Shown piece by piece: positions 8,065-16,597 of a stretch of DNA of 64,000 nucleotides. Positions within the stretch are counted from its first letter, which is position 1. The number at the start of each line of letters is the position of its first letter. Under the pieces are notes generated by a model. That model saw nothing but the letters and a program-made list of their open reading frames with translations, searched no databases and had not been told where the DNA came from. The stretch is taken from NCBI RefSeq assembly GCF_020595055.1, contig NZ_JAJDOO010000005.1, positions 62,001 to 126,000 on the forward strand. The letters are read 5' to 3'. The stretch comes from Desulfosporosinus shakirovi. GTDB lineage: Bacteria > Bacillota > Desulfitobacteriia > Desulfitobacteriales > Desulfitobacteriaceae. The position numbers and the translations under genes are program-made.

Positions 8065-9096
8065 TCATTCGCGCCTGTTTATTCTATCGATACCGGCCAT
8101 TTTAGCAGCCAGAATGTAGGCATTTTCCCACGCACCAGGATTTGCAATTCCCTTTCCGGCAACATCAAATGCTGTGCCATGGGAACAGGTTGTGACTGGA
8201 TGGGGTAACCCAGCCATGACTGTTACTCCATTATCAAAACCCTTTAATTTCATCGCAATTTGTCCTTGATCATGGAACATCGTGACGGCAACATCAAATT
8301 CACCCTTGAATAATTTGATAAAGAGCGTATCCGCAGGAAAAGGACCCTGAGCATTAATTCCAGCCTGTTTTAACTGCTCGACGGCAGGATTGATAATTTC
8401 AACCTCTTCAAGTCCGCAGGTGCCACCTTCTCCTCCATGAGGATTTAAAGCCGCAACTGCGATGCGCGGATTGTCAATTCCGGCTCGCTTAAGTGTCTTA
8501 TGAACAAGATCAATGGAATTCAGTATACCCTCTATCGTAAGATTCTGGCTTACATCCTTGATAGGGATATGACTGGTTATCCTGGACGTCCAAAAAACGT
8601 GATCCAAGACATTCAGTTCACCTCGATAACCTTTGAATTCAAAAAAATTTGAAAGAAGGTCAATCGCGCCGTTTAAAGTAAAGCCTGCTAATTTCATCGC
8701 CTTTTTATTATTGGGACCAAAACATATTCCTTCAATCAGACCCTGTTTGCAAAATTCCACACACGTACCGACATTAGATGCAGAATCCTTACCGCACACA
8801 GAATTGACTTCACCTAGTTGAACACTGTAGGCATCGATACTCCCAGTATCCAAAAGTACTAATCCACTCAGCTTAACAGCCTCTTCTATACCGGAAGCAA
8901 CTTTATAGTCGAAAGATACCTTGGCAATTTCCATGCCTCTTTTTAAGACCCGTTCATCTCCCACGATGATCGGTTGACCATACTGTTGCAATACCCCTTT
9001 GGCAGCAGTTTTGACAACAATTTCCGGGCCTACCCCTGCTGCATCCCCTAAAGTTACGCCAATCATCGGTTTACTATGCAAGTAATTCTCTGTCAT
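8065..9096 (-). CDS. 4-hydroxythreonine-4-phosphate dehydrogenase family protein (PdxA2-like)
   Basis: A 343-aa PdxA-family enzyme. The N-terminal IGVTLGDAAGVGPEI differs from the usual GDPAG by A for P. Metal-binding and active-site regions are AALNPHGGEGG, MFHDQGQIAMK and SHGTAFDVAGKG. PdxA proper oxidises 4-phosphohydroxy-L-threonine in vitamin B6 synthesis; PdxA2 paralogs in catabolic clusters act on 4-phospho-D-threonate or 4-phospho-D-erythronate type substrates with decarboxylation. The operon context with GarR-like and OtnI-like genes favours the catabolic role. It is the first gene after a sigma-54 promoter at 9,149-9,166. No DUF1537 kinase, the usual partner, is seen in the window. 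Confidence 0.85.
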   Translation of the reverse strand: MTENYLHSKPMIGVTLGDAAGVGPEIVVKTAAKGVLQQYGQPIIVGDERVLKRGMEIAKVSFDYKVASGIEEAVKLSGLVLLDTGSIDAYSVQLGEVNSVCGKDSASNVGTCVEFCKQGLIEGICFGPNNKKAMKLAGFTLNGAIDLLSNFFEFKGYRGELNVLDHVFWTSRITSHIPIKDVSQNLTIEGILNSIDLVHKTLKRAGIDNPRIAVAALNPHGGEGGTCGLEEVEIINPAVEQLKQAGINAQGPFPADTLFIKLFKGEFDVAVTMFHDQGQIAMKLKGFDNGVTVMAGLPHPVTTCSHGTAFDVAGKGIANPGAWENAYILAAKMAGIDRINRRE

Positions 9097-9148
9097 TTCT
9101 ACCTCCGTTAAATCTAAAATTATTATTAATGATGATATTATCTATAAA

Positions 9149-9166
9149 GTGCAATAATCATGCCAA
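9149..9166 (-). promoter_or_regulatory. Sigma-54 promoter (-24/-12) for the left catabolic operon
   Basis: On the minus strand the sequence reads TTGGCATGATTATTGCAC. The invariant GG (9,164-9,163) and GC (9,152-9,151) are exactly 12 bp apart, matching the TGGCAC-N5-TTGCA consensus. It is 55-70 bp upstream of the PdxA2-like start. Direct repeats at 9,317-9,342 lie upstream as a likely activator site. Confidence 0.8.
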
Positions 9167-9316
9167 TAATTTGAAAATATTAAAACAGAGAAAATATTTT
9201 GTGCAGAGATTGCATTCTTCCTTAATAATAATTTTTAAAAAACGAAATCTTGAGAAAAGCGGGTTGATTATCAAGGAACGAGTGAAACGTTTAAACAACT
9301 TTAAAACACTTCATTC

Positions 9317-9342
9317 GTTACAAATTGTTTCATATGTTTCAT
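9317..9342. promoter_or_regulatory. Upstream activator repeats, GTT(T/A)CA type
   Basis: Three related units, GTTACA, GTTTCA and GTTTCA, begin at 9,317, 9,327 and 9,336, that is with 10- and 9-bp spacing. They lie about 155-180 bp upstream of the left sigma-54 promoter. The layout matches the GTTGCA repeats on the right half but the core differs at the fourth base. The partly visible PrpR-type regulator at the left edge is the inferred reader. Confidence 0.55.
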
Positions 9343-9391
9343 TTCTAGCTTTCAGATTCTATAGAAAATATTGAACAAACTAAATTCTACC

Positions 9392-10804
9392 TCACTTCAG
9401 AAAAAACTTCTCCTGTTTTCCCCTCAGGGTCCAAAGGACAGAATTTGCAGGTTCCTGTACCATATCATAAGTGATGACACTCTCAGCTTTAATGTCCACT
9501 TTTAATTTATTTCCATTAAGCAGATGGGCTGGGATGGGATTACTTCCAGATTTTCTTGCTGCCGGTACAATAAACGATGACATATTCTGGTCCCTGTCGT
9601 TGCCACAAGTAGTACCAGCCGGAAGGTCCCTGACTGCTCTTCGGACAAGATCAAAGCTGTGCTTGTATTGTCTGGCTCCGGTGTCCACGCCGAGCATTGC
9701 CGCGCTCATCAGCGATGTAGACGACTCCACCCCGCACAAATGATACGGATGACAAATAACTGCTACCGAATTATCATAATTTCCAATCAAGCCTTTTGAA
9801 GTTAAGATGTTCTGAGAATAAGCATTATTGCTTCTCACTACAAGGTAAACTCCGCCACCCATACTGGCTTCCTCTCTGCGACGAAGACAGGTAATAATAT
9901 CAATTCTGCCCTCTCCCGCAAATATGCCGCCGTTTTCTGCACTGCAATAAACTATAGGGACTTCATTCACCCTTAGACTTCCCTGATGCAGCTTTTCCAC
10001 ATCCGGAACTAGCCCTGTGGCGTTGGCTATCATTACAATCTCACAATAGTCGAATCCTGCAGTTTGAGGAAGTGCACTCAGGATTTCCCTTCTCTTCTGT
10101 AAATACTCCTTCCCCTTGCCTTCAGGGATAAATTCAAGGTACTTGGCATCTTCCTGTGAAATCTTTACAACGACTGGTTCCACAATACCTTTTTTCACAT
10201 CCGCCGGGTGAGTTACTGTTCCTTCTCTCTCATCATAAATATATTCTCCGTCACGTGATTTTCCGGCGCTCACAATCTCTAGGCCAATAAGCCGTGCCCA
10301 TTCCACCAGTTGCATTAAAAGAGCTGGTTGATCGCCATCTACAGGTGTATATACTAAACCCTTTTGTTTGAACATCTCGTGTAAGACAGGACCAATCACG
10401 GAGTCAGTCTCTTTGGTAATCATGACCATATGTTTCATATTCTCCAGTGCCAACTTAGCATGATGGGCGCCTGCTTCCGGATTTCCCGTTGCTTCAGCGA
10501 CTACATCTATTTCTAACTGAAAAATAATATCTGGCGAACTGGTAACAACATATTTCCCTTGTTCTATGGCTGCTTTGGCTGCAGATACAGTATTGCAGAA
10601 GCATATCTCTTCATCAGGAATGTTTGCTTCCCGATATGAATTTTTAGCATTTTCAATGTTTTGATCTGCAACAATATTGACGGTAAGATATTTGTTAAAT
10701 AAGGATTGTGTTACAATTGCCGTGCCATAATTTCCACCTCCGATTAACCCAACTTTCACATGACTTTGCTTTGCAAACTTTTCGAAAAGATGATGATAGA
10801 ACAT
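9392..10804 (-). CDS. DRL-family NAD(P)-dependent oxidoreductase with C-terminal SAF-like domain
   Basis: A 470-aa protein. A Rossmann motif VGLIGGGNYG lies at residues 18-27, followed by a homoserine-dehydrogenase-like AEATGNPEAGAHHA and a catalytic-looking region MITKETDSVIGP through TPVDGDQPALL. The C-terminal part resembles an SAF domain. This is the family of Brucella DRL, a 1-deoxyxylulose-5-phosphate reductoisomerase-like enzyme; most members are not true DXR enzymes and their reactions are largely unknown. The gene has its own start with an AAAGGAG site and is divergent from the LysR gene at 11,050, so LysR control is likely. In this setting I infer oxidation or rearrangement of an acid-sugar derivative. 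Confidence 0.75.
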   Translation of the reverse strand: MFYHHLFEKFAKQSHVKVGLIGGGNYGTAIVTQSLFNKYLTVNIVADQNIENAKNSYREANIPDEEICFCNTVSAAKAAIEQGKYVVTSSPDIIFQLEIDVVAEATGNPEAGAHHAKLALENMKHMVMITKETDSVIGPVLHEMFKQKGLVYTPVDGDQPALLMQLVEWARLIGLEIVSAGKSRDGEYIYDEREGTVTHPADVKKGIVEPVVVKISQEDAKYLEFIPEGKGKEYLQKRREILSALPQTAGFDYCEIVMIANATGLVPDVEKLHQGSLRVNEVPIVYCSAENGGIFAGEGRIDIITCLRRREEASMGGGVYLVVRSNNAYSQNILTSKGLIGNYDNSVAVICHPYHLCGVESSTSLMSAAMLGVDTGARQYKHSFDLVRRAVRDLPAGTTCGNDRDQNMSSFIVPAARKSGSNPIPAHLLNGNKLKVDIKAESVITYDMVQEPANSVLWTLRGKQEKFFLK

Positions 10805-10921
10805 TTTTCAAGTCTCCTTTGTGGTTCATATCTACTATGAGCTAAATCCATGTCCACGGAATTTTCAGAACCTTATGCTTATGTGTATTGTATTGTAGGT
10901 GCACTTATATGTATAATAGCT

Positions 10922-10932
10922 TTATGTCATAA
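10922..10932. promoter_or_regulatory. Candidate LysR operator, TTATG-T-CATAA palindrome
   Basis: A perfect 5-bp inverted repeat with one central base sits in the divergent region between the DRL-type gene and the LysR gene. TTATG half-sites recur at 10,873-10,883. LysR regulators bind T-N11-A palindromes in such positions. The assignment is by position and symmetry only. Confidence 0.35.
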
Positions 10933-11049
10933 GAAACCATTCCAAAATTTCATGCAGATTGACTGATTAACAATTATTCGCAATAACTTCACGCTCGTGC
11001 GTATCATAGAGGAACGTTAATGCAGGGCTTTAAGCGAAGGAGCGTTTCT

Positions 11050-11922
11050 ATGAAAGATAGTGATTGGGCAATTCTCGATACGTTATATCGCGAACCGAAT
11101 ATTACCAAGGCTGCTGATCTATTATTTATGACGCAACCAAGCCTGACAAAACGTTTGCAACAAATTGAGAAGGAATTTACCACAACCATTGCAATCCGTA
11201 ACCCGAAAGGTATTGTCCTTACTGCACAAGGAGAGTATTTAGCCATTAAGGCTGGAGAGATGCTAAGGAAGTTTAAAGAAATTCAACAAGAAATTATGGA
11301 AATGAATGATGGCAATAAGGGAACTCTAAAATTAGGTGTCAACAATTCTTATGGCCGCTTTCGACTTCCATCTTTGTTAAATCAATACAAATCTATGTAT
11401 CCTAATATTAATTTCGAGATTGCCAATGGTTTAAGCAGTGACGTTTTGAAAATGGTTAATCTTAAAGAAATTAACATCGGATTTATACGAGGGGATCACG
11501 AGTTCGACGGTATGAAACAGCTAATCTCGGTTGATCCCAGCTACATCGTTTCCAAAAAGGAGATCCCCTTTGAAGATTTGCCGTATATTCCCCGCATTGA
11601 ATATCAAGTAGACCCTTTAACCGTTAAATTGTTAGATCACTGGTGGAATGAGCATTTTACTGTTCCACCGCTCAAAGGATTGGTAGTAAATCACGGCGAC
11701 ACCTGTCGTGAGATGATTGCCAATGGATTGGGCTACGGAATTTTTCTAGTACCCGAATTCATTGAGGGGGCTGTTAGTCTCTATAAACAACCCATGCACA
11801 CTAAGGACAAAAGGCCTTTTACGCGAAATACGTGGATGATCTATAACAAGGATTCAAGCAAAATACCTTTCGTCAGAAATTTTATAGATTTTGTGTCTTC
11901 CCAAACCGATTCGTTAAAATGA
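11050..11922 (+). CDS. LysR-family transcriptional regulator
   Basis: A 290-aa LysR regulator. The winged HTH covers about residues 4-63 (ILDTLYREPNITKAADLLF, then QPSLTKRLQQIEKEF), and the rest is a substrate-binding effector domain with GTLKLGVNNSYG at its start. I choose ATG 11,050 rather than 11,020 because AAGGAG lies 7 bases before it and the usual LysR N terminus begins there. It is divergent from the DRL-type oxidoreductase and probably controls it, with the effector being a pathway intermediate. A strong terminator follows at 11,930-11,984. Confidence 0.92.
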   Translation: MKDSDWAILDTLYREPNITKAADLLFMTQPSLTKRLQQIEKEFTTTIAIRNPKGIVLTAQGEYLAIKAGEMLRKFKEIQQEIMEMNDGNKGTLKLGVNNSYGRFRLPSLLNQYKSMYPNINFEIANGLSSDVLKMVNLKEINIGFIRGDHEFDGMKQLISVDPSYIVSKKEIPFEDLPYIPRIEYQVDPLTVKLLDHWWNEHFTVPPLKGLVVNHGDTCREMIANGLGYGIFLVPEFIEGAVSLYKQPMHTKDKRPFTRNTWMIYNKDSSKIPFVRNFIDFVSSQTDSLK

Positions 11923-11929
11923 AACCCAT

Positions 11930-11984
11930 AAAACAATCCAGCTTAAGGTTCAGACACTGCCTGAATCATAAGCTGGATTGTTTT
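11930..11984 (+). terminator. Rho-independent terminator of the LysR gene
   Basis: A 16-bp perfect stem AAAACAATCCAGCTTA / TAAGCTGGATTGTTTT (11,930-11,945 with 11,969-11,984) encloses a smaller stem TTCAG...CTGAA. The right arm ends in TTTT. Confidence 0.8.
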
Positions 11985-11985
11985 A

Positions 11986-12030
11986 TACTAGTCGAAATTA
12001 AAACTTCTCGCTGCATACTTTCGACTAGTA
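11986..12030. repeat. 12-bp inverted repeat next to the LysR terminator
   Basis: TACTAGTCGAAA at 11,986-11,997 is repeated in inverted form at 12,019-12,030, immediately after the LysR terminator. It has no T-run of its own and could act as a terminator for the convergent chemoreceptor gene or be a small palindromic element. The rest of the 11,923-12,144 gap shows nothing else. Confidence 0.5.
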
Positions 12031-12144
12031 TAAGTGCACCAAAGGTTATCTTCTGCAGCCTTTCTCACCATACGAAACTTGCCGCCATGACATAGCGGTG
12101 TTCTAATCTATACATTCTTGTTCAAGTCATGCGATGCTCTACCC

Positions 12145-14088
12145 TCAAACATCCTCATCCGAATTATGGTAGTGCTCTACCCGAACATCCTGTTCGTTCT
12201 TGTCCATAGCTAGAGGCATGGCACCAGCCATTCTTACTGGATCTTCGGCATTTTCTTTTACGCAAGGCTTACTTATTTCGACTGTGAATTTGTTAATATT
12301 CCCCTTAAGATTACTGGCCAATTTAGCTAAATCTTTAGAGCTCTCAGCCATATATTCCACGATTGAAGTCTGCTCTTCAGTCGTAGCGGCGATTTCTTCT
12401 GAGGATGATGCGGATTCTTGGATTAAATCCGCTATACTCTGGGTCAGGCTTAATACCTCAAACGAACCCTTGTCTAACTCTTCAAAAATCTTGCTAATAT
12501 GCAGTGCATCGGATTCTGTTCGTTTAACATGCTCGACAATCTTCCCTAATGACCCTCCACTAATCTTAATTAAAGACACTTGTTCTACAACAGACTTTTT
12601 ATTATTCTGCATGAGATGCATGCTAGCTTTAGATGATGTCTGAATTCTTTCTACTAAATTAACGATCTTATTCGATGCTTCTTTCGACTCTTCTGCCAAT
12701 TTTCTAACTTCATCCGCCACAACAGCAAAACCACGTCCCGCTTCCCCAGCGCGGGCTGCTTCAATGGCAGCATTGAGAGCTAATAAGTTAGTTTGGTTAG
12801 ATATTTCAGTAATCAAGGTGATAATTTCACTGATTTGGTTAGATTGATTACCTAAATCATCAATTAATTCGGATGCTTTTGCTACAGATTCAGCTATGAT
12901 ATTAAGATGCTCAATTGCCTTATTAGTTGCCTCCTGACCTTCAATAGCAACGATTGTAGAATTATTAGCTTCGTTAACTGTCGCAGTTGCTTCCTGATAT
13001 CCGATTTCCACTTGAGATCTGGTCTCTTTCATCATCTTAACGATGAGCCCACTTGATTCAGTTTGTTCAGTAGCACCGTTAGCAAAATCACTCATTGTCA
13101 TAGCGATTTGATTTGTTGAATTCGCGATTTGGCCCGATGCATCAGCAAGTTCTTTTGAAAAAACCAAAATCTTGTCTGAACTGCCGGAAACCTCATTGAT
13201 AATAGTTCGTAGATAATCTTTCATCTTATTCATGGCAATATTTAAAGTATTTATCTCATTCTTGCTATGATTCGTTTCGATTTGCTCCAACTTTAATTGT
13301 CCGTTACTTATTTCGTTGGCAATGGCGACAACCTTATTCAACGGTTTAGAAATAGAATTTATAATTAACCAGCCAATAATTATACAGAGAATGATGGAAG
13401 AAATAAGCAAACTGATCATAATCTTCGAGGCAAAATCCGAGTTTATTTGTATCTGATTTTTTAACGCCTCGGCATTCTCCGAACTATGATTTGCTAAACT
13501 GAGCAAATCACTATCTAATCCATCATAAATCATATTTCCAGAATTAAAAGTGACAAATGTTGTGATTGTGTCATTTGCTTGAGCAACTTGCGTGACTAAC
13601 ATTTGAAAAGAATCAAAGGCCTGTAAATTACCATTAAAAGCTGTAAGTTGAGCACTTTGAAATTCATCTAAATTCAGACCTTGATACAGAGATACAAGTT
13701 CAAGAATCTTCTTCTTGTTTTCCTCGATCTCGGATAAGAATTGGTTCTGCTTTTCTTTAGAAGATAAAATAAATAACAATAAAGCAGCTTGATTGTCACT
13801 GTTTAGTTTGCGAAGATCACTGATCGTCTCAATTTGCTTTAACTCTTTGTTATACATCGTATCCACATAATTGGTTGTTTTAGTTAATTGATAGTAGCTC
13901 GTCAGGTTGCTTATTAATAGAAACAGAGAAGAACAAAGGATAAGAATTGCTATTTTAGATGAAACTTTTAATCCGCTAAATAACTTCACGCCCTCCCTTC
14001 TAATAACAGACTGCGGAAGACAATATCTCCGTAAGCAGCCCCCCATTAATTGCACCCTTTTAATTATGTTCTTTGCTTTGCTTAACAC
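12145..14088 (-). CDS. Methyl-accepting chemotaxis protein, sigma-54 controlled
   Basis: A 647-aa chemoreceptor. A first membrane segment at about residues 44-64 and a second at about 222-242 enclose a ~155-residue helical extracellular region of the four-helix-bundle type (HNADN... motifs absent; rich in K/E helices). A HAMP domain follows, then the signalling domain with the hallmark hairpin [20 protein letters not shown]. There is no CheR-binding pentapeptide at the C terminus. The GTG start at 14,088 has a GGAGGAGGGATC site. A clear -24/-12 promoter ends about 30 bp upstream, so the receptor is likely co-induced with the catabolic genes by the PrpR-type activator encoded divergently at 14,464. 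Ligand unknown; the TTT substrate is the inference. Confidence 0.93.
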   Translation of the reverse strand: MLSKAKNIIKRVQLMGGCLRRYCLPQSVIRREGVKLFSGLKVSSKIAILILCSSLFLLISNLTSYYQLTKTTNYVDTMYNKELKQIETISDLRKLNSDNQAALLLFILSSKEKQNQFLSEIEENKKKILELVSLYQGLNLDEFQSAQLTAFNGNLQAFDSFQMLVTQVAQANDTITTFVTFNSGNMIYDGLDSDLLSLANHSSENAEALKNQIQINSDFASKIMISLLISSIILCIIIGWLIINSISKPLNKVVAIANEISNGQLKLEQIETNHSKNEINTLNIAMNKMKDYLRTIINEVSGSSDKILVFSKELADASGQIANSTNQIAMTMSDFANGATEQTESSGLIVKMMKETRSQVEIGYQEATATVNEANNSTIVAIEGQEATNKAIEHLNIIAESVAKASELIDDLGNQSNQISEIITLITEISNQTNLLALNAAIEAARAGEAGRGFAVVADEVRKLAEESKEASNKIVNLVERIQTSSKASMHLMQNNKKSVVEQVSLIKISGGSLGKIVEHVKRTESDALHISKIFEELDKGSFEVLSLTQSIADLIQESASSSEEIAATTEEQTSIVEYMAESSKDLAKLASNLKGNINKFTVEISKPCVKENAEDPVRMAGAMPLAMDKNEQDVRVEHYHNSDEDV

Positions 14089-14115
14089 TCTGATCCCTCC
14101 TCCCTAATATGTAAT

Positions 14116-14133
14116 ATGCAAGACTTATGCCAT
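14116..14133 (-). promoter_or_regulatory. Sigma-54 promoter (-24/-12) of the chemoreceptor gene
   Basis: On the minus strand the sequence reads TATGGCATAAGTCTTGCATA, with GG at 14,131-14,130 and GC at 14,119-14,118, exactly 12 bp apart. The predicted start point falls just before the receptor ribosome binding site. One GTTGCA unit lies upstream at 14,266-14,271 on the same strand. The 14,089-14,463 gap otherwise holds the leader of the divergent activator gene, including a single GTTGCAATT at 14,432. Confidence 0.78.
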
Positions 14134-14463
14134 AATTTTGTATATTACATATTCTTCAGTGCACATGTAATGCATAAGACGAAGGTAGCGTGATCCTAAT
14201 ATTGGTTTCGACTGCCTTATAAAGCTACTCACAACAATAAATCCATAATTTAAGCTTACTTGCCGTGCAACTTGCCAAGTTAATCCTGCATGTGTTTTTT
14301 TCATGGATATTTGTAAATTCCACAATTGTACCTTGACTCTCCGTGATATAGTTGCCATTATTATAAGATACTTTATAATGAAGTCGTTTTTGCTATCTGT
14401 AAATCGAAGACAATGATTTCTCCTCTTCAGGGTTGCAATTATAAAGGTGAGGTGATCGTAAAA

Positions 14464-16320
14464 ATGAGGCCTAAGCTATGTCTCCTCGCTCCCAATGAAA
14501 CAATTGCCAATGTCGCAAAGGAGGTTATTAATGAGAACATAATTAACAGTGATGTTTTATTTATCATTGGCAACTTAACAAACCAAGGAGTTGAACTTGC
14601 TAAACAAGCGCTCAAAGAAGGTGCTGAAGCAATAATCAGTCGGGGCGGAACATTCTTGCGAATTAAGGAAGAAATTACCGAAATTCCTTGCGTGCAAATT
14701 AATGTCTCGACAATCGACTTATTAGAGGCCTTGTATCAAGCCTCTAATTTCAGTAACAAAGTTGGCGTTGTCGGTTATCCTAATACAATTTATCAAGCCT
14801 CATCCATTGGCAAGTTTCTAAGATTGGAAATTATAGAAATCGCCATTGAAGATCCTACTGTTTTCCCTGAGCGGTTAATTGAGGAAATTGGCAAAGGCTT
14901 AAAAGTTATCGTAGGGGATACTATATCCACCGATTTTGCCTCAAGTCTTGGTATCCACAGTATCTTAATTTCCTCAGGAAAGCGGGCTATTTATGAGGCC
15001 TTGTCCCAAGCGCAAGACTTAGCTGTATTACGGCGAAAAGAAGCCATCTCTCAGCAAAGGCTCTATATGATCCTAAACAACTTATCCGAGGGGATTCTGG
15101 CAACGGATAGTGAACACAGGGTGACTCACAGCAATCCTGCAACTGAAAGGTACCTGGGGTTGTCTGTATCGGAAATGTTGGGGCAACATGTTAAAGCTAT
15201 TCTTCCTGGAAAGCATCACAACGATGAATTAATCACTATTCGCGATCAACAATACATATTAAATCTTGAACCCATCGAAAACCGCGGTGTCATGAACGGC
15301 GAAGTTTTCACGTTCAAACCTATAAAGGAAATACAAGACTTAGAAACAAAACTAAGAAAAAAATTACATAGCCGGGGCTTGGTGACTAAGTTTTCTTTTA
15401 AAAACATTATTGGAAATAGCCAAACTCTGTCAACGTGTATTCAAAAAGCTAAGCGGATTAGCAAGTCTAATGCTACTGTTCTTATTACAGGGCAAACTGG
15501 AGTTGGCAAGGAAATGTTTGCTCAGAGTATTCATAACGAAAGTCCGCGTGCCCTCGGACCTTTCGTCGCAGTTAATTGTGCATCTTTTCCTGAATCCATT
15601 CTTGAGAGCGAATTATTCGGGTATGTAGAGGGCAGTTTTACGAATGCCCGTAAAGGTGGGAAAATGGGCCTGTTTGAACTTTCTCACAAGGGTACTATTT
15701 TTCTCGACGAAATTGGCGATATGAGTTTATCAGTACAGGCCAAGGTGTTAAGAGTTATTCAAGAAAAGGAAGTTGTTCGCCTAGGGGATGACAGTGTTAT
15801 TCCAGTTGATATTCGAGTTATTGCGGCTACAAATGTTGATTTGTGGAGTGCCGTTAACGATGGGCGTTTCCGCCAAGATCTTTACTACCGAATTAACGTT
15901 TTAAGATTAGAGATTCCGCCATTATATGAAAGAGACCAAGATTTAATACTTTTAGCTGAGAAGTTTTTAAATCAGTTAGCACCTAACATCGAAGTTCAAG
16001 AAGGAGCATTTACTCCTCTGTTAGACCATAATTGGCCGGGGAATGTTCGGGAATTGTATAATTTTATTGAGCAATTGGCTGTTTTGCATGAAGGCGATAG
16101 ATTGGATGAAGGCCACATTCGTAGATTTCTATCTTCAAACACGAGGAGCAAGGAGATTTCAGCCATTGAAAATCTAAGGAATTTTTCTGGCAGGCTTACT
16201 GACGCAGAAATTTTCGAAGTTCTAGAACTGTGTCATGGCAACCAAACTGCTGCCTGTGAGATTTTAGGAATAAATCGTTCCACGCTTTGGCGACGCTTAA
16301 AGAAAATCGAGAATAAATGA
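14464..16320 (+). CDS. PrpR-type sigma-54-dependent transcriptional activator
   Basis: A 618-aa enhancer-binding protein. Domain order: PrpR_N sensor (about 5-165), PAS (about 195-300, with SEGILATDSEHRVTHSNPA), sigma-54 AAA+ (from about 315), and a C-terminal Fis-type HTH (NQTAACEILGINRSTLWRRL). Walker A GQTGVGKE is near residue 341 and Walker B GTIFLDEI at about 410. The sigma-54-contact loop reads GSFTNA (390-395) instead of GAFTGA. I choose ATG 14,464, behind GGTGAGGTGA, over ATG 14,413, as it gives the usual MRPKLCLLAPNE start. PrpR_N senses a small metabolite in known relatives. It is inferred to activate the promoters at 14,116, 16,455 and 21,064 through the GTTGCA repeats. Confidence 0.92.
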   Translation: MRPKLCLLAPNETIANVAKEVINENIINSDVLFIIGNLTNQGVELAKQALKEGAEAIISRGGTFLRIKEEITEIPCVQINVSTIDLLEALYQASNFSNKVGVVGYPNTIYQASSIGKFLRLEIIEIAIEDPTVFPERLIEEIGKGLKVIVGDTISTDFASSLGIHSILISSGKRAIYEALSQAQDLAVLRRKEAISQQRLYMILNNLSEGILATDSEHRVTHSNPATERYLGLSVSEMLGQHVKAILPGKHHNDELITIRDQQYILNLEPIENRGVMNGEVFTFKPIKEIQDLETKLRKKLHSRGLVTKFSFKNIIGNSQTLSTCIQKAKRISKSNATVLITGQTGVGKEMFAQSIHNESPRALGPFVAVNCASFPESILESELFGYVEGSFTNARKGGKMGLFELSHKGTIFLDEIGDMSLSVQAKVLRVIQEKEVVRLGDDSVIPVDIRVIAATNVDLWSAVNDGRFRQDLYYRINVLRLEIPPLYERDQDLILLAEKFLNQLAPNIEVQEGAFTPLLDHNWPGNVRELYNFIEQLAVLHEGDRLDEGHIRRFLSSNTRSKEISAIENLRNFSGRLTDAEIFEVLELCHGNQTAACEILGINRSTLWRRLKKIENK

Positions 16321-16358
16321 TCGGATTGACTAGGGATTTTCCGAAGTGTTGAAAGGCT

Positions 16359-16386
16359 GTTGCATAAAACGTTGCATTCGTTGCAT
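16359..16386 (+). promoter_or_regulatory. Upstream activator repeats, GTTGCA type (TctC promoter)
   Basis: GTTGCA units begin at 16,359, 16,371 and 16,380 (12- and 9-bp spacing), about 70-100 bp upstream of the -24 element at 16,457. The same core occurs three times upstream of the dehydratase promoter. Confidence 0.65.
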
Positions 16387-16408
16387 TTGTACTCTATTTT
16401 GAAGGTTA

Positions 16409-16449
16409 AAAACAATAAACCCCTTGAAATTCGAGGGGTTTATTGTTTT
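16409..16449 (+). terminator. Rho-independent terminator of the PrpR-type regulator gene
   Basis: A perfect 16-bp stem AAAACAATAAACCCCT / AGGGGTTTATTGTTTT with a 9-base loop. It ends six bases before the next sigma-54 promoter and separates the activator gene from the operon it controls. Confidence 0.85.
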
Positions 16450-16454
16450 GATTT

Positions 16455-16472
16455 TTGGCATATTTCTTGCAA
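16455..16472 (+). promoter_or_regulatory. Sigma-54 promoter (-24/-12) of the right transporter operon
   Basis: TTGGCATATTTCTTGCAA with GG at 16,457-16,458 and GC at 16,469-16,470, exactly 12 bp apart. It lies about 125 bp upstream of TctC. GTTGCA activator repeats lie upstream. Confidence 0.85.
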
Positions 16473-16597
16473 CTCAAATAATTCAATTCTCACATATTTA
16501 AGTTTATGCTCATGAATTGGAGGGTTTTGATTTTAGGGGAGAAATAGCAGAGATTATGGATACCGCAATCACTAATTAAAGAGGGGGAATTATTCAA

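Noticed and set aside
9129-9374. 81-aa plus-strand ORF between the PdxA2-like and DRL-type genes
   Set aside because: It overlaps the sigma-54 promoter and activator repeats, is lysine- and isoleucine-rich as random AT-rich ORFs are, and has no ribosome binding site.
14125-14358. 77-aa minus-strand ORF upstream of the chemoreceptor
   Set aside because: It ends inside the sigma-54 promoter of the chemoreceptor and shows no domain or ribosome binding site.
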